The notes under the pieces were generated by a model. It did not search any database. It was not told the DNA's origin and saw only the letters and a list, made by a program, of their open reading frames with translations. The position numbers and the translations under genes were made by a program. Below, piece after piece: positions 1 through 9,753 of a DNA stretch of 64,000 nt; within the stretch, counting starts at the first letter, position 1, and every line of letters begins with the position of its first letter. Location: contig NZ_AGSX01000067.1 in the NCBI RefSeq assembly GCF_000235745.1, positions 19,509 to 83,508 on the forward strand, read 5' to 3'. The stretch is from Stutzerimonas stutzeri SDM-LAC (lineage in GTDB: Bacteria > Pseudomonadota > Gammaproteobacteria > Pseudomonadales > Pseudomonadaceae).

Positions 1-2
1 GT

Positions 3-650
3 GACCGCCGCCTGACACACATCCAGGAGGTTCACCGCGCCGAGGCAGGTGGCTCACTGCGGGTCGGGTTGCTAGGCGGGCAGATGGGCCAAGGGCAGCT
101 GCTGCGTCTGGATGCCCGAGAAGCCGAACTCGAGATCAAGCTTCAGCAAGCCCCACCCGCCAAATTGCCCGTTACGCTGCTGTTGGCCTTGCCCCGCCCA
201 AAAATGCTGCGCCGCGTGCTGCAGACCGTAGCCAGCATGGGCGTACCCAGGCTTGTGTTGCTCAACAGCTACCGCGTGGAAAAGAGCTTCTGGCAGACCC
301 CGTTCCTTGAGCCGCTGGCCATTCGCGAGCAGTTGCAGCTCGGCCTGGAACAAGCGCGCGATACGGTGCTACCTGAGGTCAGCGTCGAGAAACGCTTCAA
401 ACCCTTCGTCGAAGACCGCCTGCCACAACTGGTCGCCGGCACGCGCGGTCTGGTGGGTCATCCGGGTGATTACCCAACCTGCCCTCGCGCACTGAGCGAA
501 CCGGTGACGCTCGCCATCGGCCCGGAAGGTGGCTGGATACCCTACGAAGTAGAGAAGCTGACCGAGGCCGGCCTGCAGCCCGTGCAGCTCGGTGATCGCA
601 TTCTGCGCGTAGAGACAGCCGTCAGCGCCCTGTTGGCGCGCCTGTTCTGA
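3..650 (+). CDS. rsmE: 16S rRNA (uracil1498-N3)-methyltransferase RsmE, 5' end missing
   Basis: RsmE methylates N3 of U1498 in 16S rRNA, using S-adenosylmethionine, and acts on the assembled 30S subunit in the cytoplasm. The frame is already open at the window edge and reads a family-typical stretch (DRRLTHIQEVHRAEAG) ahead of the first internal ATG, so the gene starts outside the window. The C-terminal half carries the SPOUT trefoil-knot signatures AIGPEGGW and LGDRILRVETA, which form the cofactor pocket. About 215 codons are visible of a family usually near 240 residues, so only some 25 N-terminal residues are missing. It reads toward the UPF0158 gene on the same strand, with a 100-nt gap. 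Confidence 0.93.
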   Translation, partial: DRRLTHIQEVHRAEAGGSLRVGLLGGQMGQGQLLRLDAREAELEIKLQQAPPAKLPVTLLLALPRPKMLRRVLQTVASMGVPRLVLLNSYRVEKSFWQTPFLEPLAIREQLQLGLEQARDTVLPEVSVEKRFKPFVEDRLPQLVAGTRGLVGHPGDYPTCPRALSEPVTLAIGPEGGWIPYEVEKLTEAGLQPVQLGDRILRVETAVSALLARLF

Positions 651-750
651 AGCGCCGTTTTGCCAAGATGCGACGCAGTACCGATGAACGTAGCGCACGC
701 AGCTGGTGCGTACGGGTCATAGGCTGTGAACCCTCACAACAGTTGTAGCC

Positions 751-1170
751 ATGCGACCCTTGACCATCGACCTTCACCGCCTGGAATACGCGCTGGATAA
801 CCGCGACGCCAGCGAGCACTACCTGGACTTGGAATCAGGCCAAATACGCGCGGTTTTTCCTGGCGAAGCCGCGCCGGGCGTCAATGAGAAATATGATGTG
901 CAGGACGATCGTTATCTGCACATCGAACCGCTCGGTTTACCGCAGTCCATCGCCATGCGCGAGGCGTTCCTGTTCACCCAGCATGACCCCAACGCCCATG
1001 CCGTTCTCAGCAACGCACTGCAAGGACGCAAGCCGCTGCGGACCTTCGACTTCAAGTTGGAGGATTTTCCAGCGGTCCGTCAGGCCTGGCTGGACTACCA
1101 AACCGTGCAGCTACGCGAGTATGCGATTACCTGGTTGCACGACAACGGCCTCGAACCGTCGAGCCGCTGA
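751..1170 (+). CDS. UPF0158 family protein
   Basis: A 139-residue soluble protein matching the UPF0158 family, whose function is unknown. The N-terminus pairs a predicted strand with an acidic helix (EHYLDLESGQI). The middle contains LHIEPLGLPQSIAMREAF, and the C-terminus holds a helix with several aromatic residues (DYQTVQLREYAITWL), all typical of this family. No signal peptide, membrane segment or catalytic motif is visible. It follows rsmE in the same direction and converges on dtd with a 20-nt gap. Family membership is judged by resemblance; no role is proposed. Confidence 0.75.
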   Translation: MRPLTIDLHRLEYALDNRDASEHYLDLESGQIRAVFPGEAAPGVNEKYDVQDDRYLHIEPLGLPQSIAMREAFLFTQHDPNAHAVLSNALQGRKPLRTFDFKLEDFPAVRQAWLDYQTVQLREYAITWLHDNGLEPSSR

Positions 1171-1190
1171 CCTGCTCTGCCGTCTTACCC

Positions 1191-1628
1191 TCAGCTTTCC
1201 AGCAAAAAGGTCACCGGCCCGTCGTTTTGAAGGTGCACTTGCATAGCTGCACCGAAACGGCCGAAGGCCACATTTGGATGCTGAAGACGCGCCTGAGCGG
1301 CCAGATAATCATAGAGTTCTTCGCCAAGGGCAGGCGGTGCGGCACTCGAGAAGCTTGGTCGCAGGCCACTGCCTGTGTCGGCCGCCAGCGTGAATTGAGA
1401 CACCAGCAACAAGCCACCACCAACATCTGCAAGCGAGCGGTTCATCTTGCCGTTGTCGTCGCTGAACACTCGATATCGCAATAGCTTGTGCAGAAGCTTG
1501 TCGGCACGCGCCCGATCATCTTCCCGCTCCACCCCTACCAGCACCAGCAGCCCCTGGTCGATCGAACCGACCACCTCTCCCGCCACCTCGACCCGCGCCT
1601 GCTGCACGCGCTGGATCAGCCCCTTCAT
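1191..1628 (-). CDS. dtd: D-aminoacyl-tRNA deacylase
   Basis: Dtd hydrolyses D-amino acids, and glycine mischarged on tRNA-Ala, from tRNA, protecting translation from chiral errors. At 145 residues it has the family's standard length. Both signature blocks are present: [17 protein letters not shown] in the middle and NDGPVTF at the C-terminus; the second is the cross-subunit Gly-cisPro motif region that rejects L-amino acids. The ATG overlaps the stop codon of the upstream pip gene by one base (TGATG), so the two are almost certainly translationally coupled. The pip-dtd pairing recurs in pseudomonads. Confidence 0.95.
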   Translation of the reverse strand: MKGLIQRVQQARVEVAGEVVGSIDQGLLVLVGVEREDDRARADKLLHKLLRYRVFSDDNGKMNRSLADVGGGLLLVSQFTLAADTGSGLRPSFSSAAPPALGEELYDYLAAQARLQHPNVAFGRFGAAMQVHLQNDGPVTFLLES

Positions 1629-2599
1629 CAGGCTTCCTCGGGCGGCAAATCGAGCAGGCGCTTGGCAATATCGGCGGCGGCTCGCACCAGCGCGTCGCAG
1701 ATGCCCGACTCGGAAGCCGAGTGTCCTGCCTCACGAATGATCTGCAGCTCGCTGTTAGTCCACACCTCGTGTAGCTCCCAGGCGTTGTCCAGCGGGCAGA
1801 TGACGTCGTAGCGACCATGCACGATGATGCCAGGCAGGTGCGCAATCTTGTGCATGTCGCGCAAGAGCTGATCCGGCTGCAGAAACGCTTGGTTGACGAA
1901 GTAGTGGCATTCGATGCGCGCCATCGCCAGCGCCCGATGTGTATCGGAGAAGCGGTCGACGACCTGGGTGTTGGGTCGCAAGGTCGCGGTGCGTCCCTCC
2001 CAGCATGACCAGGCCTTGGCTGCATGCATCTGGGCAATCTGGTCGCTGCCCGTCAGGCGCTTGTAGAACGCCTGCATCAGATCGCCGCGCTCTTCCGGCG
2101 GGATCGGTGCAATGTAATCCTGCCAATAGTCGGGGAACAAACGGCTGGCACCGTCCTGATAGAACCATTCGAGGTCCTTCGTGCGGCAGAGAAAGATGCC
2201 CCGCAGAATGAGGGCATGGACGCGTTCTGGAAAGCTCTGCGCATACGCCAGTGACAGCGTCGAGCCCCAGGAGCCGCCGAACAGCACCCACTTGTCGATA
2301 CCGAGAAATTCGCGGATGTGCTCCATGTCTGCGATCAGGTGCGCCGTGGTGTTATTTTCGAGGCTTGCATGGGGGGTGGAACGACCGCAGCCGCGCTGAT
2401 CGAAGGTGATGATGCGATACAGGTTGGGGTCGAAGAAACGGCGACTCAGCGCATCGCAACCACCGCCTGGACCACCGTGAACGAACACCACGGGCAGCCC
2501 CTCCGGCGATCCACTCTCGTCGACGTAAAGCACATGCGGCGCTTCAACCGCCAGCTCATGCCGGGCGTAGGGTTTGATCTCCGGATACAAGGTCTGCAT
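1628..2599 (-). CDS. pip: Proline iminopeptidase
   Basis: An alpha/beta hydrolase that removes N-terminal proline from peptides (peptidase family S33). The 323-residue product begins [11 protein letters not shown], as in relatives. The frame stays open further upstream, but that extension does not look like protein of this family. Visible motifs are the oxyanion loop HGGPGGG (about residues 41-47), DQRGCGRS (67-74) and the nucleophile elbow GGSWGS with Ser near residue 110. The C-terminal part has the expected HGRYD (Asp) and GHS (His) triad regions. It is the upstream gene of a two-gene unit with dtd. No signal peptide, so cytoplasmic. Confidence 0.93.
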   Translation of the reverse strand: MQTLYPEIKPYARHELAVEAPHVLYVDESGSPEGLPVVFVHGGPGGGCDALSRRFFDPNLYRIITFDQRGCGRSTPHASLENNTTAHLIADMEHIREFLGIDKWVLFGGSWGSTLSLAYAQSFPERVHALILRGIFLCRTKDLEWFYQDGASRLFPDYWQDYIAPIPPEERGDLMQAFYKRLTGSDQIAQMHAAKAWSCWEGRTATLRPNTQVVDRFSDTHRALAMARIECHYFVNQAFLQPDQLLRDMHKIAHLPGIIVHGRYDVICPLDNAWELHEVWTNSELQIIREAGHSASESGICDALVRAAADIAKRLLDLPPEEA

Positions 2600-2678
2600 G
2601 GCACACTCCGTGGTCGGTGCGCGGGTCGCGGACCCGCCTGACGTTTCCGGCATCATAACGAGGTTCGAGAGGTTCGGC

Positions 2679-3110
2679 ATGCTCCTATGGAAATTAGCCG
2701 CCGCGGTGCTGGCGATCGCGCTGCTGCTTGTCGGTTGCGGTCGGGATGACCCAGAGGCTGCGCTGCGGGCGGCGGTTGAATCGCTGCAGAACAGCATCGA
2801 AAACAAGGACACCTCGCAGCTCCTGGACGTTGTCCACACCGACTTCAGCGCCAACCGAGAGCTGGACCGGGACTGGGTTCGACGCACGGCTACCTTGATG
2901 TTCTTGCGTCATCGCAACGTGAGCGTCATCGCGCTCAATAGCCGCAGCTGGATTGACCCAACCTACCCGGACAAGGGCTACAGCGAAGCGCAGATCGCGC
3001 TGACCGGCGCTGAAGGCTGGTTACCGCAGCGCCTCGGCCACTACGACGTCCGGCTCGAATGGTGGCTTTCGGAGGGAGAATGGCGGCTGGCACGCTTGAA
3101 CTGGGAGTGA
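2679..3110 (+). CDS. Small lipoprotein of unknown function
   Basis: A 143-residue predicted lipoprotein. The chosen ATG gives a clean type II signal sequence (Trp-Lys, a hydrophobic stretch, then LLLVGC with the lipidated Cys near residue 18). An ATG 35 codons upstream would bury this signal. The mature part (NTF2-like by eye) has an alpha-helical start rich in Ala/Glu, then strands with many Trp residues and ends WRLARLNWE. It probably faces the periplasm from a membrane anchor. It is divergent from pip, and the two starts are about 80 nt apart. No catalytic motif was recognised; the NTF2/SnoaL-like fold is a guess from the pattern of helix then Trp-rich sheet. Confidence 0.75.
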   Translation: MLLWKLAAAVLAIALLLVGCGRDDPEAALRAAVESLQNSIENKDTSQLLDVVHTDFSANRELDRDWVRRTATLMFLRHRNVSVIALNSRSWIDPTYPDKGYSEAQIALTGAEGWLPQRLGHYDVRLEWWLSEGEWRLARLNWE

Positions 3111-3144
3111 CCCAGTTGCCGAGCGCGGCTTGGGGCGACGAAGC

Positions 3145-3690
3145 CTAGGACGACTCGCCACGCCAAATCAGCTCGTTGGTGTTGTAGCCACGCTTGCGCG
3201 CCTCGTCGAGCAGCCTGTCGCGCATTGCCGCGTCGATCTCCTTGTCCCTCGACAGTAGCCAGAGATTGTCCCGATCCGGGCTGCCGACCAGCGCCACGCT
3301 GTAGTCATCGGCCAGATAGAGAATCCAGTAATGCCCCTTGGTCAGGCCAGGGAAGAGCTTGCTGAACCAGTTATCGAAGCGAACCCACAGCTTGTCGGTT
3401 CGCCCCTCCTGCTGAGGGAACGCTTCGCCTTCGGCCTGCTTCCATTCCCCATCGGTTGTTTCACAACGGTTGGTCACAGCCGTACGGCCGTCGTCCTGCA
3501 GACGATAGTGGGCTTCCGATCGGACGCAATTACGCTGGAAGAACATTGGCAATCTCGCCTGCTCGTACCACACGCCCTGGTAGCGTTTCAGGTCGACCTG
3601 CCCGGCTGTGTCCGGCCCGTCGACATCACTACCGGAGCCAGCACATCCAGAGATAAGCAGTACTGAGAAAAGCGCAACCAGCAGACGCAT
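3145..3690 (-). CDS. blc: Outer-membrane lipocalin Blc
   Basis: Bacterial lipocalin, a lipid-binding beta-barrel usually anchored to the outer membrane and linked to envelope stress. The 181-residue precursor has a lipoprotein signal (LLISGC, Cys near residue 16), then the lipocalin G-x-W signature in YQGVWYEQARLP. Further down are the conserved blocks KGHYWILYLADDYSVALVG and LWLLSRD. The length matches the family. It lies downstream, on the same strand, of a small BamE-like lipoprotein gene (9-nt gap between them), so the two probably share a transcript; the order recurs in pseudomonads as far as I recall. Confidence 0.92.
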   Translation of the reverse strand: MRLLVALFSVLLISGCAGSGSDVDGPDTAGQVDLKRYQGVWYEQARLPMFFQRNCVRSEAHYRLQDDGRTAVTNRCETTDGEWKQAEGEAFPQQEGRTDKLWVRFDNWFSKLFPGLTKGHYWILYLADDYSVALVGSPDRDNLWLLSRDKEIDAAMRDRLLDEARKRGYNTNELIWRGESS

Positions 3691-3699
3691 ACGACCTCC

Positions 3700-3954
3700 T
3701 TATTTCAGGCCCTGGCCCGAGAACATCATGACCTTGTCGCCTGCGAACTGGATGCTGATGAAGCGATTCTTCTGGCCCCAGGTGCAACTCGACATACCCA
3801 GCGCACCCGCGCACTCACCCGGCTTGCCCAGCAACTCTTCAACCTCGGCGCGGGACATCCCAGCCTGCAACTTGGCGAAGTTTTCCTGGGTCACCGGGCT
3901 GCACGCAGCCAACAGCACGACAGCAGCGATCAGCGATAAATAGCGCAACGACAT
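3700..3954 (-). CDS. Small BamE/SmpA-like lipoprotein
   Basis: An 84-residue precursor beginning MSLRYLSLIAAVVLLAACS, a strong lipoprotein signal with the lipidated Cys near residue 18. The mature part has the helix-turn pattern FAKLQAGMSRAEVEELLGKPGEC, which resembles the BamE/SmpA fold (G-M-S/T-x-x-E-V-x-x-x-L-G-x-P), followed by short strands (KNRFISIQFAGDKVMMF). An ATG 23 codons upstream is rejected because it precedes the signal sequence with charged residues. It is too short to be BamE itself, so it is likely a small relative of unknown role, co-transcribed with blc. Confidence 0.8.
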   Translation of the reverse strand: MSLRYLSLIAAVVLLAACSPVTQENFAKLQAGMSRAEVEELLGKPGECAGALGMSSCTWGQKNRFISIQFAGDKVMMFSGQGLK

Positions 3955-4050
3955 GACAGGATCCTTTGTTGGTCGGCAACGGGCCTTGCTTGGCCTTGCC
4001 TTGCGATAACAGATAGAAAACAAGCCACCCGGGAAGGTTCCTCGGGAAAG

Positions 4051-4653
4051 CTAGAAGTGCGAGCCGGGCTCGGCAAGAAAAGCCCGTTCCGCCTCGCTGG
4101 AGGCGCGTCCGAGTATTTCGTTGCGATGGGGGAAGCGGCCGAAACGGGCAATGACTTGCCGATGGCGTTCAGCGAAGTCGAGGAAACCGGCAAACAGCTT
4201 TCGCTCATACGCATCGGCAATACCAAGGAGCTGCTCGAACTGCTGAACGGCCTGATCCTGAATGCTGAGATCTTCAGCGTGCTCCAGCACCAGATAGATA
4301 AACACTCGCTGGATCGGTGCAAGCAGGACGTCGCCGCCGTGGGCCATGCCGTCCCGCACAAGCTGCAGTGCGAGTTCGCCGCCGGCGAACGCCTGCGGTG
4401 TGCCGCGATGGATCATACGCGGCAGCTGGTCGAGCAACAGGACAAGCCCGAGCCAGCCCTGCGGCGATCCTGCCCAATCGTTCAGCTCACCTGCAAGTGC
4501 ACGTTCGCTGAGGTCACCGAAACGTTCGCGCGCTTCGGCATCCTGTTCGGACTTGTAGCCGAACCAGAGGCCGTTCTTTGCGCCGGCTATTTCAGTGGCG
4601 GTCACGCCCTCACCGAACCACCAGTGCAGTAAGTCCTGTGCGGGCGAAGTCAT
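4051..4653 (-). CDS. DUF924 family protein
   Basis: A 200-residue, helix-rich soluble protein matching the DUF924 family (tetratricopeptide-like fold, function unknown). Diagnostic segments are the N-terminal LLHWWFGEG, the central LVLLLDQLPRMIHRGTPQAFA (the L-D-Q-x-P-R core of the family), and FGRFPHRNEILGR near the C-terminus. No signal peptide or membrane segment. Only a few nucleotides separate it from fbp upstream on the same strand, so co-transcription with fbp is likely. No enzymatic role is known to me. Confidence 0.88.
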   Translation of the reverse strand: MTSPAQDLLHWWFGEGVTATEIAGAKNGLWFGYKSEQDAEARERFGDLSERALAGELNDWAGSPQGWLGLVLLLDQLPRMIHRGTPQAFAGGELALQLVRDGMAHGGDVLLAPIQRVFIYLVLEHAEDLSIQDQAVQQFEQLLGIADAYERKLFAGFLDFAERHRQVIARFGRFPHRNEILGRASSEAERAFLAEPGSHF

Positions 4654-4656
4654 CTG

Positions 4657-5667
4657 TCAGGCCTGGTGGTAACCGGTGACGCGCTCGACTTCTTCCTTGG
4701 AGCCCAGGAACACCGGGACACGCTGGTGCAGCGACTCGGGCTGCACGTCGAGGATGCGCTGAGTGCCGGTGGTTGCCGCGCCGCCGGCCTGCTCGATGAT
4801 GAAGGACATCGGGTTGGCTTCGTACATCAGGCGCAGCTTGCCGGCCTTGCCAGGCTCGCGGGAGTCGCGTGGGTACATGAACATGCCGCCGCGGGTCAGG
4901 ATACGGTGCACATCGGCGACCATCGAGGCGATCCAGCGCATGTTGTAGTTCTTGGTCAGCGGGCCTTCTTCGCCGGCCAACAATTCACTGACGTAGCGCT
5001 GCACCGGTGCTTCCCAGTGGCGCTGGTTGGACATGTTGATGGCGAATTCAGCGGTGCTTTCCGGCACGCGGAGATTTTCGTGAGTCAGCACGAAGCTGCC
5101 CAGTTCGCGGTCGAGGGTGAAGCCCATGACGCCGTTACCCAGGGTCAGTATCAGCATGGTTTGCGGGCCGTAGATCGCGTAACCCGCAGCCACCTGTTTG
5201 GTGCCCGGCTGGAGGAACGCCTCCTCGCCCAGCGCGTCGTTCTGGCTGAAGCATTCGCCGGGGCAACGCAGCACCGAGAAAATGGTGCCGACCGACACGT
5301 TGACATCAATGTTGCTGGAGCCGTCCAGCGGATCGAAGACCAGCAGGTAGGCGCCTTTCGGGTACTTGCCCGGAATCTGGTAGGCGTTGTCCATTTCTTC
5401 GGACGCCATGCCGGCCAGGTGACCGCCCCACTCGTTGGCTTCAAGCAGGATTTCGTTGGACAGCACGTCGAGCTTTTTCTGCACTTCGCCCTGGATGTTC
5501 TCGCTATCGGCGCTGCCGAGCACACCGCCCAGCGCGCCCTTGGAGACCGCGTGGCTAATTTCCTTGCACGCTCGAGCCACTACTTCGATAAGGAAGCGCA
5601 GATCTGCAGGGGTGTTGTTGCTGCGGGTCTGCTCAATCAAGTAGCGACTCAGGGTTACGCGTGACAT
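4657..5667 (-). CDS. fbp: Fructose-1,6-bisphosphatase class I
   Basis: Removes the 1-phosphate of fructose-1,6-bisphosphate, an irreversible step of gluconeogenesis. In Entner-Doudoroff pseudomonads it also returns triose phosphates to hexose. The 336-residue length is standard. The metal and substrate signature [19 protein letters not shown] is intact, and the C-terminal [15 protein letters not shown] block carries the conserved Glu. The Lys/Tyr phosphate-binding region ([18 protein letters not shown]) is also present. It precedes a DUF924 gene in a probable two-gene unit. glgP lies upstream on the same strand, leaving about 190 nt, so carbon-storage and gluconeogenic genes are neighbours here. 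Confidence 0.97.
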   Translation of the reverse strand: MSRVTLSRYLIEQTRSNNTPADLRFLIEVVARACKEISHAVSKGALGGVLGSADSENIQGEVQKKLDVLSNEILLEANEWGGHLAGMASEEMDNAYQIPGKYPKGAYLLVFDPLDGSSNIDVNVSVGTIFSVLRCPGECFSQNDALGEEAFLQPGTKQVAAGYAIYGPQTMLILTLGNGVMGFTLDRELGSFVLTHENLRVPESTAEFAINMSNQRHWEAPVQRYVSELLAGEEGPLTKNYNMRWIASMVADVHRILTRGGMFMYPRDSREPGKAGKLRLMYEANPMSFIIEQAGGAATTGTQRILDVQPESLHQRVPVFLGSKEEVERVTGYHQA

Positions 5668-5856
5668 GGAATGGCTCCGGAGGGATGGATAAGCCCGCGC
5701 AGTTTAGCAGGCCAAGGGGAAACTAACCCCCCTCAGACCTGCCGACCGTGCGCAGAGTTCAGCGCAGCGGCAAAGGGCCTGCCAGCCACCTCCAACATCC
5801 CAGCACCGCTTTTTTGTGCCGAAGAGGCAACGGCGTGATCGGCCACCCCTTTCCCG

Positions 5857-8316
5857 TCAGAGCACCTTCCAGATTTCCTCGGCGTATTCGCGGATGGTGC
5901 GATCCGAGGAGAACCAGCCGGTGCGTGCCGTATTGAGCACCGCCGAACGCCACCAGCTGTCCGCATCGCGCCAGCGCGCCTCGACTTCCAGCTGCGCCTG
6001 CCAATACGCCTCGAAGTCGGCGCAGACCATGAACGTATCGTGCCATTTCAAGCCGTCGATCAAGGCGGTATAGCGACCCGGATCTTCGGCCGAGAAAGCA
6101 CCATTGCGGATTGCCATCAACACTTCGTTGAGCCGCGGCGAACTGATGATGGTGGCTTCGGCGTTGTACTCGTTGGCCTGTTTGCGGGCCTCGACCTCTT
6201 CGGCGGTCATACCAAAGATGAACATGTGCTCGGCGCCGATCTGCTCGCACATTTCGACGTTGGCGCCATCCAGCGTGCCGATGGTCAGCGCGCCATTGAG
6301 GGCGAATTTCATGTTGCTGGTTCCCGACGCCTCGAGTCCGGCGGTAGAAATCTGCTCGGACAGGTCAGCGGCCGGGATGATGCGCTCGGCCAGGCTGACG
6401 TTGTAGTTGGGCAGGAACACGACCTTCAGCAAGCCACGCACGGTCGGATCATCATTAATGGTCCGCGCGATATCGTTGGTCAGTTTGATGATCAGTTTGG
6501 CCGTGTGATAACTGGCCGCCGCCTTGCCGGCGAAGATCTTCACGCGTGGCACCCAATGGCCGCCCGGATCGGAGCGAATCGCCTGATACAGCGCGACGGT
6601 ATGCAGCAGGTTCAGCAATTGGCGCTTGTACTCATGGATGCGTTTGACGTGCACATCGAACAACGCATGCGGATCGATGCTGATCCCCAGCCGCTCCTGA
6701 ATCATGCGTGCCAGCAACTGTTTGTTGCCCAGCCGCTGGGCGGCGAAGCGGGCGCGGAAGTCCGGCTGGTCAGCGTAGGGCTCCAGCTCGCGCAGCAGTG
6801 TTTCTGGCGAGTCGAGCAGTTCTTCGCCGACGTGATCGACCAGCAGACGGGTCAGCTGCGGGTTGGCCTGGTACAGCCAGCGGCGGAAGGTGATGCCGTT
6901 GGTCTTGTTGCTGATCCGCTTGGGATAGAGTGAATGCAGGTCCGTAAACACCGTCTCGCGCATGAGGCCAGTGTGCAGCGCCGAAACGCCATTGACGCAG
7001 TGCGAACCGAGAAACGCGAGATTGCCCATGCGCACGCGGCGGCCATGACCCTCTTCAATCAGCGAGACCGAGCGCAGCAGGTTTACGTCGTGAATCCCCC
7101 GCTCACGCAAGGCATCGAGATGCTGCGCGTTGATCAGGTAGATGATCTGCATGTGCCGCGGCAGCAGGCGCTCCATCAGCCCCACGGGCCAGGTTTCCAG
7201 CGCCTCGGGCAGCAGCGTGTGATTGGTATAGGACAGCGTGCCGACGGTCAGCTCCCAGGCTTTACGCCAGGGAATGTCGTGCACATCCACCAGCAAGCGC
7301 ATCAACTCGGCAACCGCAATGGCGGGGTGCGTGTCGTTGAGCTGGATCGCAGCGAACTCGGGCAGGTTCATCAAGGTCCCGCGCTGGTCCAGGTGGCGCC
7401 GTATCAAGTCCTGCAGCGAAGCGGCGACGAAGAAATACTCCTGCCGCAGGCGCAGCTCCTGCCCTGCTTCGGTGCTATCGGCGGGATACAGCACGCGGGA
7501 AATACTTTCAGCGCGCGCTTCCTCGGCGACCGCCCCGATGTGGTCGCCAGCGTTGAAGCGTTCCAGATGGAAATCCGCCTCGGCCCGCGCACGCCACAGG
7601 CGCAGCGTATTGACGCTGGCGCCGCGCCAACCCACCACGGGCGTGTCGTAGGCAATCGCACGAACGCCTTCGGCCCAGTGCCAGAAATGCTTGGGCTGGT
7701 CGGTGCCGCTGCCGTCCGATGGCATCGCCGCCACGCTACCGCCAAAGCCGATCAGGTAGCTGACTTCCGGGCGTTCGAACTCCCAGGGGTTACCGAAATT
7801 GAGCCAGGTTTCGGTCTGCTCGTGCTGCCAGCCGTCGACAATCGCCTGGCGGAACAGACCGTGGTCGTAGCGGATGCCGTAGCCATGCGCGGCCACACCG
7901 AGGGTCGCCATGCTTTCCATGAAGCAAGCCGCCAGCCGCCCCAGGCCACCATTACCCAAGGCGGCGTCAGGCTCCAATACACGAATGCGCTCGAAGTCGA
8001 CATCAACGCCGGCCAGCGCCTCGCGTGCGACATCGAGCAAGCCCAGGTTGCTGAGGCTGTCGGTGAGCAGACGGCCGATCAGAAATTCCAGCGAGAGGTA
8101 ATAGACCCGCTTTTTGCCTTCGCGATAGCCCTGCCGGGTACGGTCCATCCACTGGTCGATCATGCGGTCACGGGTGGCCAGCGCCACCGCCTCGAACCAG
8201 TCATGGTCGGAGGCATGCTCGGGGTCCTTGCCGATCGAGTAGGTCAGCTTGCTGATTACATTCTCACGAAAAGCTGTGACCTCATCGGCGTTGGGAGCGG
8301 TCGTTTCTTGCGTCAT
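5857..8316 (-). CDS. glgP: Glycogen/maltodextrin phosphorylase
   Basis: Phosphorolyses alpha-1,4-glucan to glucose-1-phosphate. The 819-residue length fits the GT35 family. The pyridoxal-phosphate region near the C-terminus (EASGTSNMKFALNGALTIG, with the Schiff-base Lys) is complete. Glucan- and phosphate-binding blocks are visible, including AALGNGGLGRLAACFMESMATL near residues 110-135 and KIFAGKAAASYHTAKLIIKL. The start is supported by a GAGG 8 nt upstream. No other glycogen genes (glgA, B, C, X) are in the window. In pseudomonads glgP is often unlinked from the trehalose/glycogen clusters. Confidence 0.97.
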   Translation of the reverse strand: MTQETTAPNADEVTAFRENVISKLTYSIGKDPEHASDHDWFEAVALATRDRMIDQWMDRTRQGYREGKKRVYYLSLEFLIGRLLTDSLSNLGLLDVAREALAGVDVDFERIRVLEPDAALGNGGLGRLAACFMESMATLGVAAHGYGIRYDHGLFRQAIVDGWQHEQTETWLNFGNPWEFERPEVSYLIGFGGSVAAMPSDGSGTDQPKHFWHWAEGVRAIAYDTPVVGWRGASVNTLRLWRARAEADFHLERFNAGDHIGAVAEEARAESISRVLYPADSTEAGQELRLRQEYFFVAASLQDLIRRHLDQRGTLMNLPEFAAIQLNDTHPAIAVAELMRLLVDVHDIPWRKAWELTVGTLSYTNHTLLPEALETWPVGLMERLLPRHMQIIYLINAQHLDALRERGIHDVNLLRSVSLIEEGHGRRVRMGNLAFLGSHCVNGVSALHTGLMRETVFTDLHSLYPKRISNKTNGITFRRWLYQANPQLTRLLVDHVGEELLDSPETLLRELEPYADQPDFRARFAAQRLGNKQLLARMIQERLGISIDPHALFDVHVKRIHEYKRQLLNLLHTVALYQAIRSDPGGHWVPRVKIFAGKAAASYHTAKLIIKLTNDIARTINDDPTVRGLLKVVFLPNYNVSLAERIIPAADLSEQISTAGLEASGTSNMKFALNGALTIGTLDGANVEMCEQIGAEHMFIFGMTAEEVEARKQANEYNAEATIISSPRLNEVLMAIRNGAFSAEDPGRYTALIDGLKWHDTFMVCADFEAYWQAQLEVEARWRDADSWWRSAVLNTARTGWFSSDRTIREYAEEIWKVL

Positions 8317-8518
8317 GGACAGGCCTCGTGGAGCTGAAGATAGAAAATGAGGGGTTCATGGCGGCGCCGGGCCACCGCTGCAAATGGCAATGCAGACAGG
8401 TTTGCAGGTTTCGTCTGAGTTTGCGTGACCGTCTGTCCGGCGTTCGACTCGTCGGATTCGCTGGAAATTCCACGCCGTGTCGTTATGATCGCGCGCCGCC
8501 ATTACCGATACCGCCACC

Positions 8519-8923
8519 GTGAAGACACGCATAATCGCTTCAGCCGACCCTGACCGCCTGGAGACCTGGGCTCGATACAGCAATGGGCTGTGCCGCGATT
8601 GCCAAGCGACCTGCTGCACACTACCCGTCGAAGTGCGTTTCGATGACCTGATTCGCCTGGAGCTGGTCGATGCCTTCGAGCGTGACGAACCACCAAAGAA
8701 CGTTGCCAAGCGCTTGAGCAAAGCCGGCATCGTCGAGCACTTCAACCAGAAGCACGGCATCTTCACCCTGACCCGCCTGGCCAACGGCGATTGCCTCTTC
8801 CTCGATCGCAAGACACGCTTGTGCACGGTCTACGCCAAGCGCCCGGACACCTGCCGCAACCATCCGCATGTCGGCCCACGGCCTGGCTATTGCGCGTACC
8901 AGCAGAAACAACCGGCTCGCTGA
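8519..8923 (+). CDS. YkgJ-type cysteine-cluster protein
   Basis: A 134-residue protein with the YkgJ/CxxCxxxCC zinc- or iron-chelating domain. The N-terminal cluster is CRDCQATCC (near residues 25-33); a second group is C-x10-CTVYAKRPDTCRNHP in the C-terminal third. The GTG start gives the conserved start of the domain, and there is no upstream in-frame ATG. Function is not established for the family; proposals include metal binding and Fe-S carriage. It is divergent from glgP across a 200-nt gap and is followed, on the same strand, by a thioesterase gene. Confidence 0.85.
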   Translation: MKTRIIASADPDRLETWARYSNGLCRDCQATCCTLPVEVRFDDLIRLELVDAFERDEPPKNVAKRLSKAGIVEHFNQKHGIFTLTRLANGDCLFLDRKTRLCTVYAKRPDTCRNHPHVGPRPGYCAYQQKQPAR

Positions 8924-9052
8924 ACGAGCGCCGCGCATCCAGAAGCCTTTATCGGGGCGCTAAAAAGCCGTTCGGAAACTGGCAATATCGTGACTCAGCA
9001 GTCATGCTTGACGTCTGCCTGTATCCGCAAACGTTTTAGGAATCCGCCCGGC

Positions 9053-9505
9053 ATGAGCCGTGATAGCCGCTACCTGGAAGCCATCCTGCACCACGACATC
9101 CCGCTGACCCGAGCAATGGGCTTGCGTGTCGAGCATTGGGAAAATCATGAGCTGCGCTTGAAGGTCCCGCTGCAAGCGAACATCAACCACAAGAGCAGCA
9201 TGTTCGGTGGCAGCCTGTACTGTGCTTCGGTGCTGGCGGGCTGGGGGTGGCTGCATCTGCGCTTGTGCGAAGCCGGCATCGACGACGGTCATATCGTGAT
9301 CCAGGAAGGACAGATCGACTATCCGCTTCCAGTAGTCGATGACGCCACAGCCATCTGCGCGGCGCCGGACAAGGGGGCCTGGGAACGCTTCGAGACCATC
9401 TACCGCCGCCGTGGCCGCTCGCGTCTGACGCTTCACAGCCGCATCCTCGCCGCCGATGGCCGCGACGCGGTGCGTTTCACCGGTCAGTTTGTGCTGCATA
9501 AGTAA
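9053..9505 (+). CDS. Thioesterase-domain protein (YiiD C-terminal type, hotdog fold)
   Basis: A 150-residue hotdog-fold protein resembling the stand-alone form of the C-terminal domain of YiiD. Recognisable segments are HDIPLTRAMGLRVEHW at the start, INHKSSMFGGSLYCASVLAGWGWL in the long central helix, and DGRDAVRFTGQFV at the end. The start was chosen at MSRDSRYLEA because an AGGA lies upstream and the preceding 21 codons look non-family. The likely activity is acyl-thioester hydrolysis or binding, with substrate unknown. Cytoplasmic; no operon partner is evident. Confidence 0.8.
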   Translation: MSRDSRYLEAILHHDIPLTRAMGLRVEHWENHELRLKVPLQANINHKSSMFGGSLYCASVLAGWGWLHLRLCEAGIDDGHIVIQEGQIDYPLPVVDDATAICAAPDKGAWERFETIYRRRGRSRLTLHSRILAADGRDAVRFTGQFVLHK

Positions 9506-9753
9506 CCCAGCCGCTCACCGCTCTGCCCCGGTGCGCTGAACCTCAGGTTCGCGCACTCAGCTCCTTCGGCGCGTCGAGTGCCAACGCACCAGGCTGCCTT
9601 GCAGCTCGCGGTCACCTTCAGCTCGCTACAAGCCGCATTTCCCACCGAACGTGTACCGGCGCACGCCATGCCGACTGCGTACTGGCACCTCGACACTGCG
9701 GGGGCTACCCTCCTGCTTGCCAACATAAAAACAGCATCGAGGATACCGATACC

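Noticed and set aside
6934-8337. Long plus-strand open frame opposite glgP
   Set aside because: Antisense to a clear glycogen phosphorylase; long open antisense frames are expected in GC-rich coding DNA and this one has no recognisable domain.
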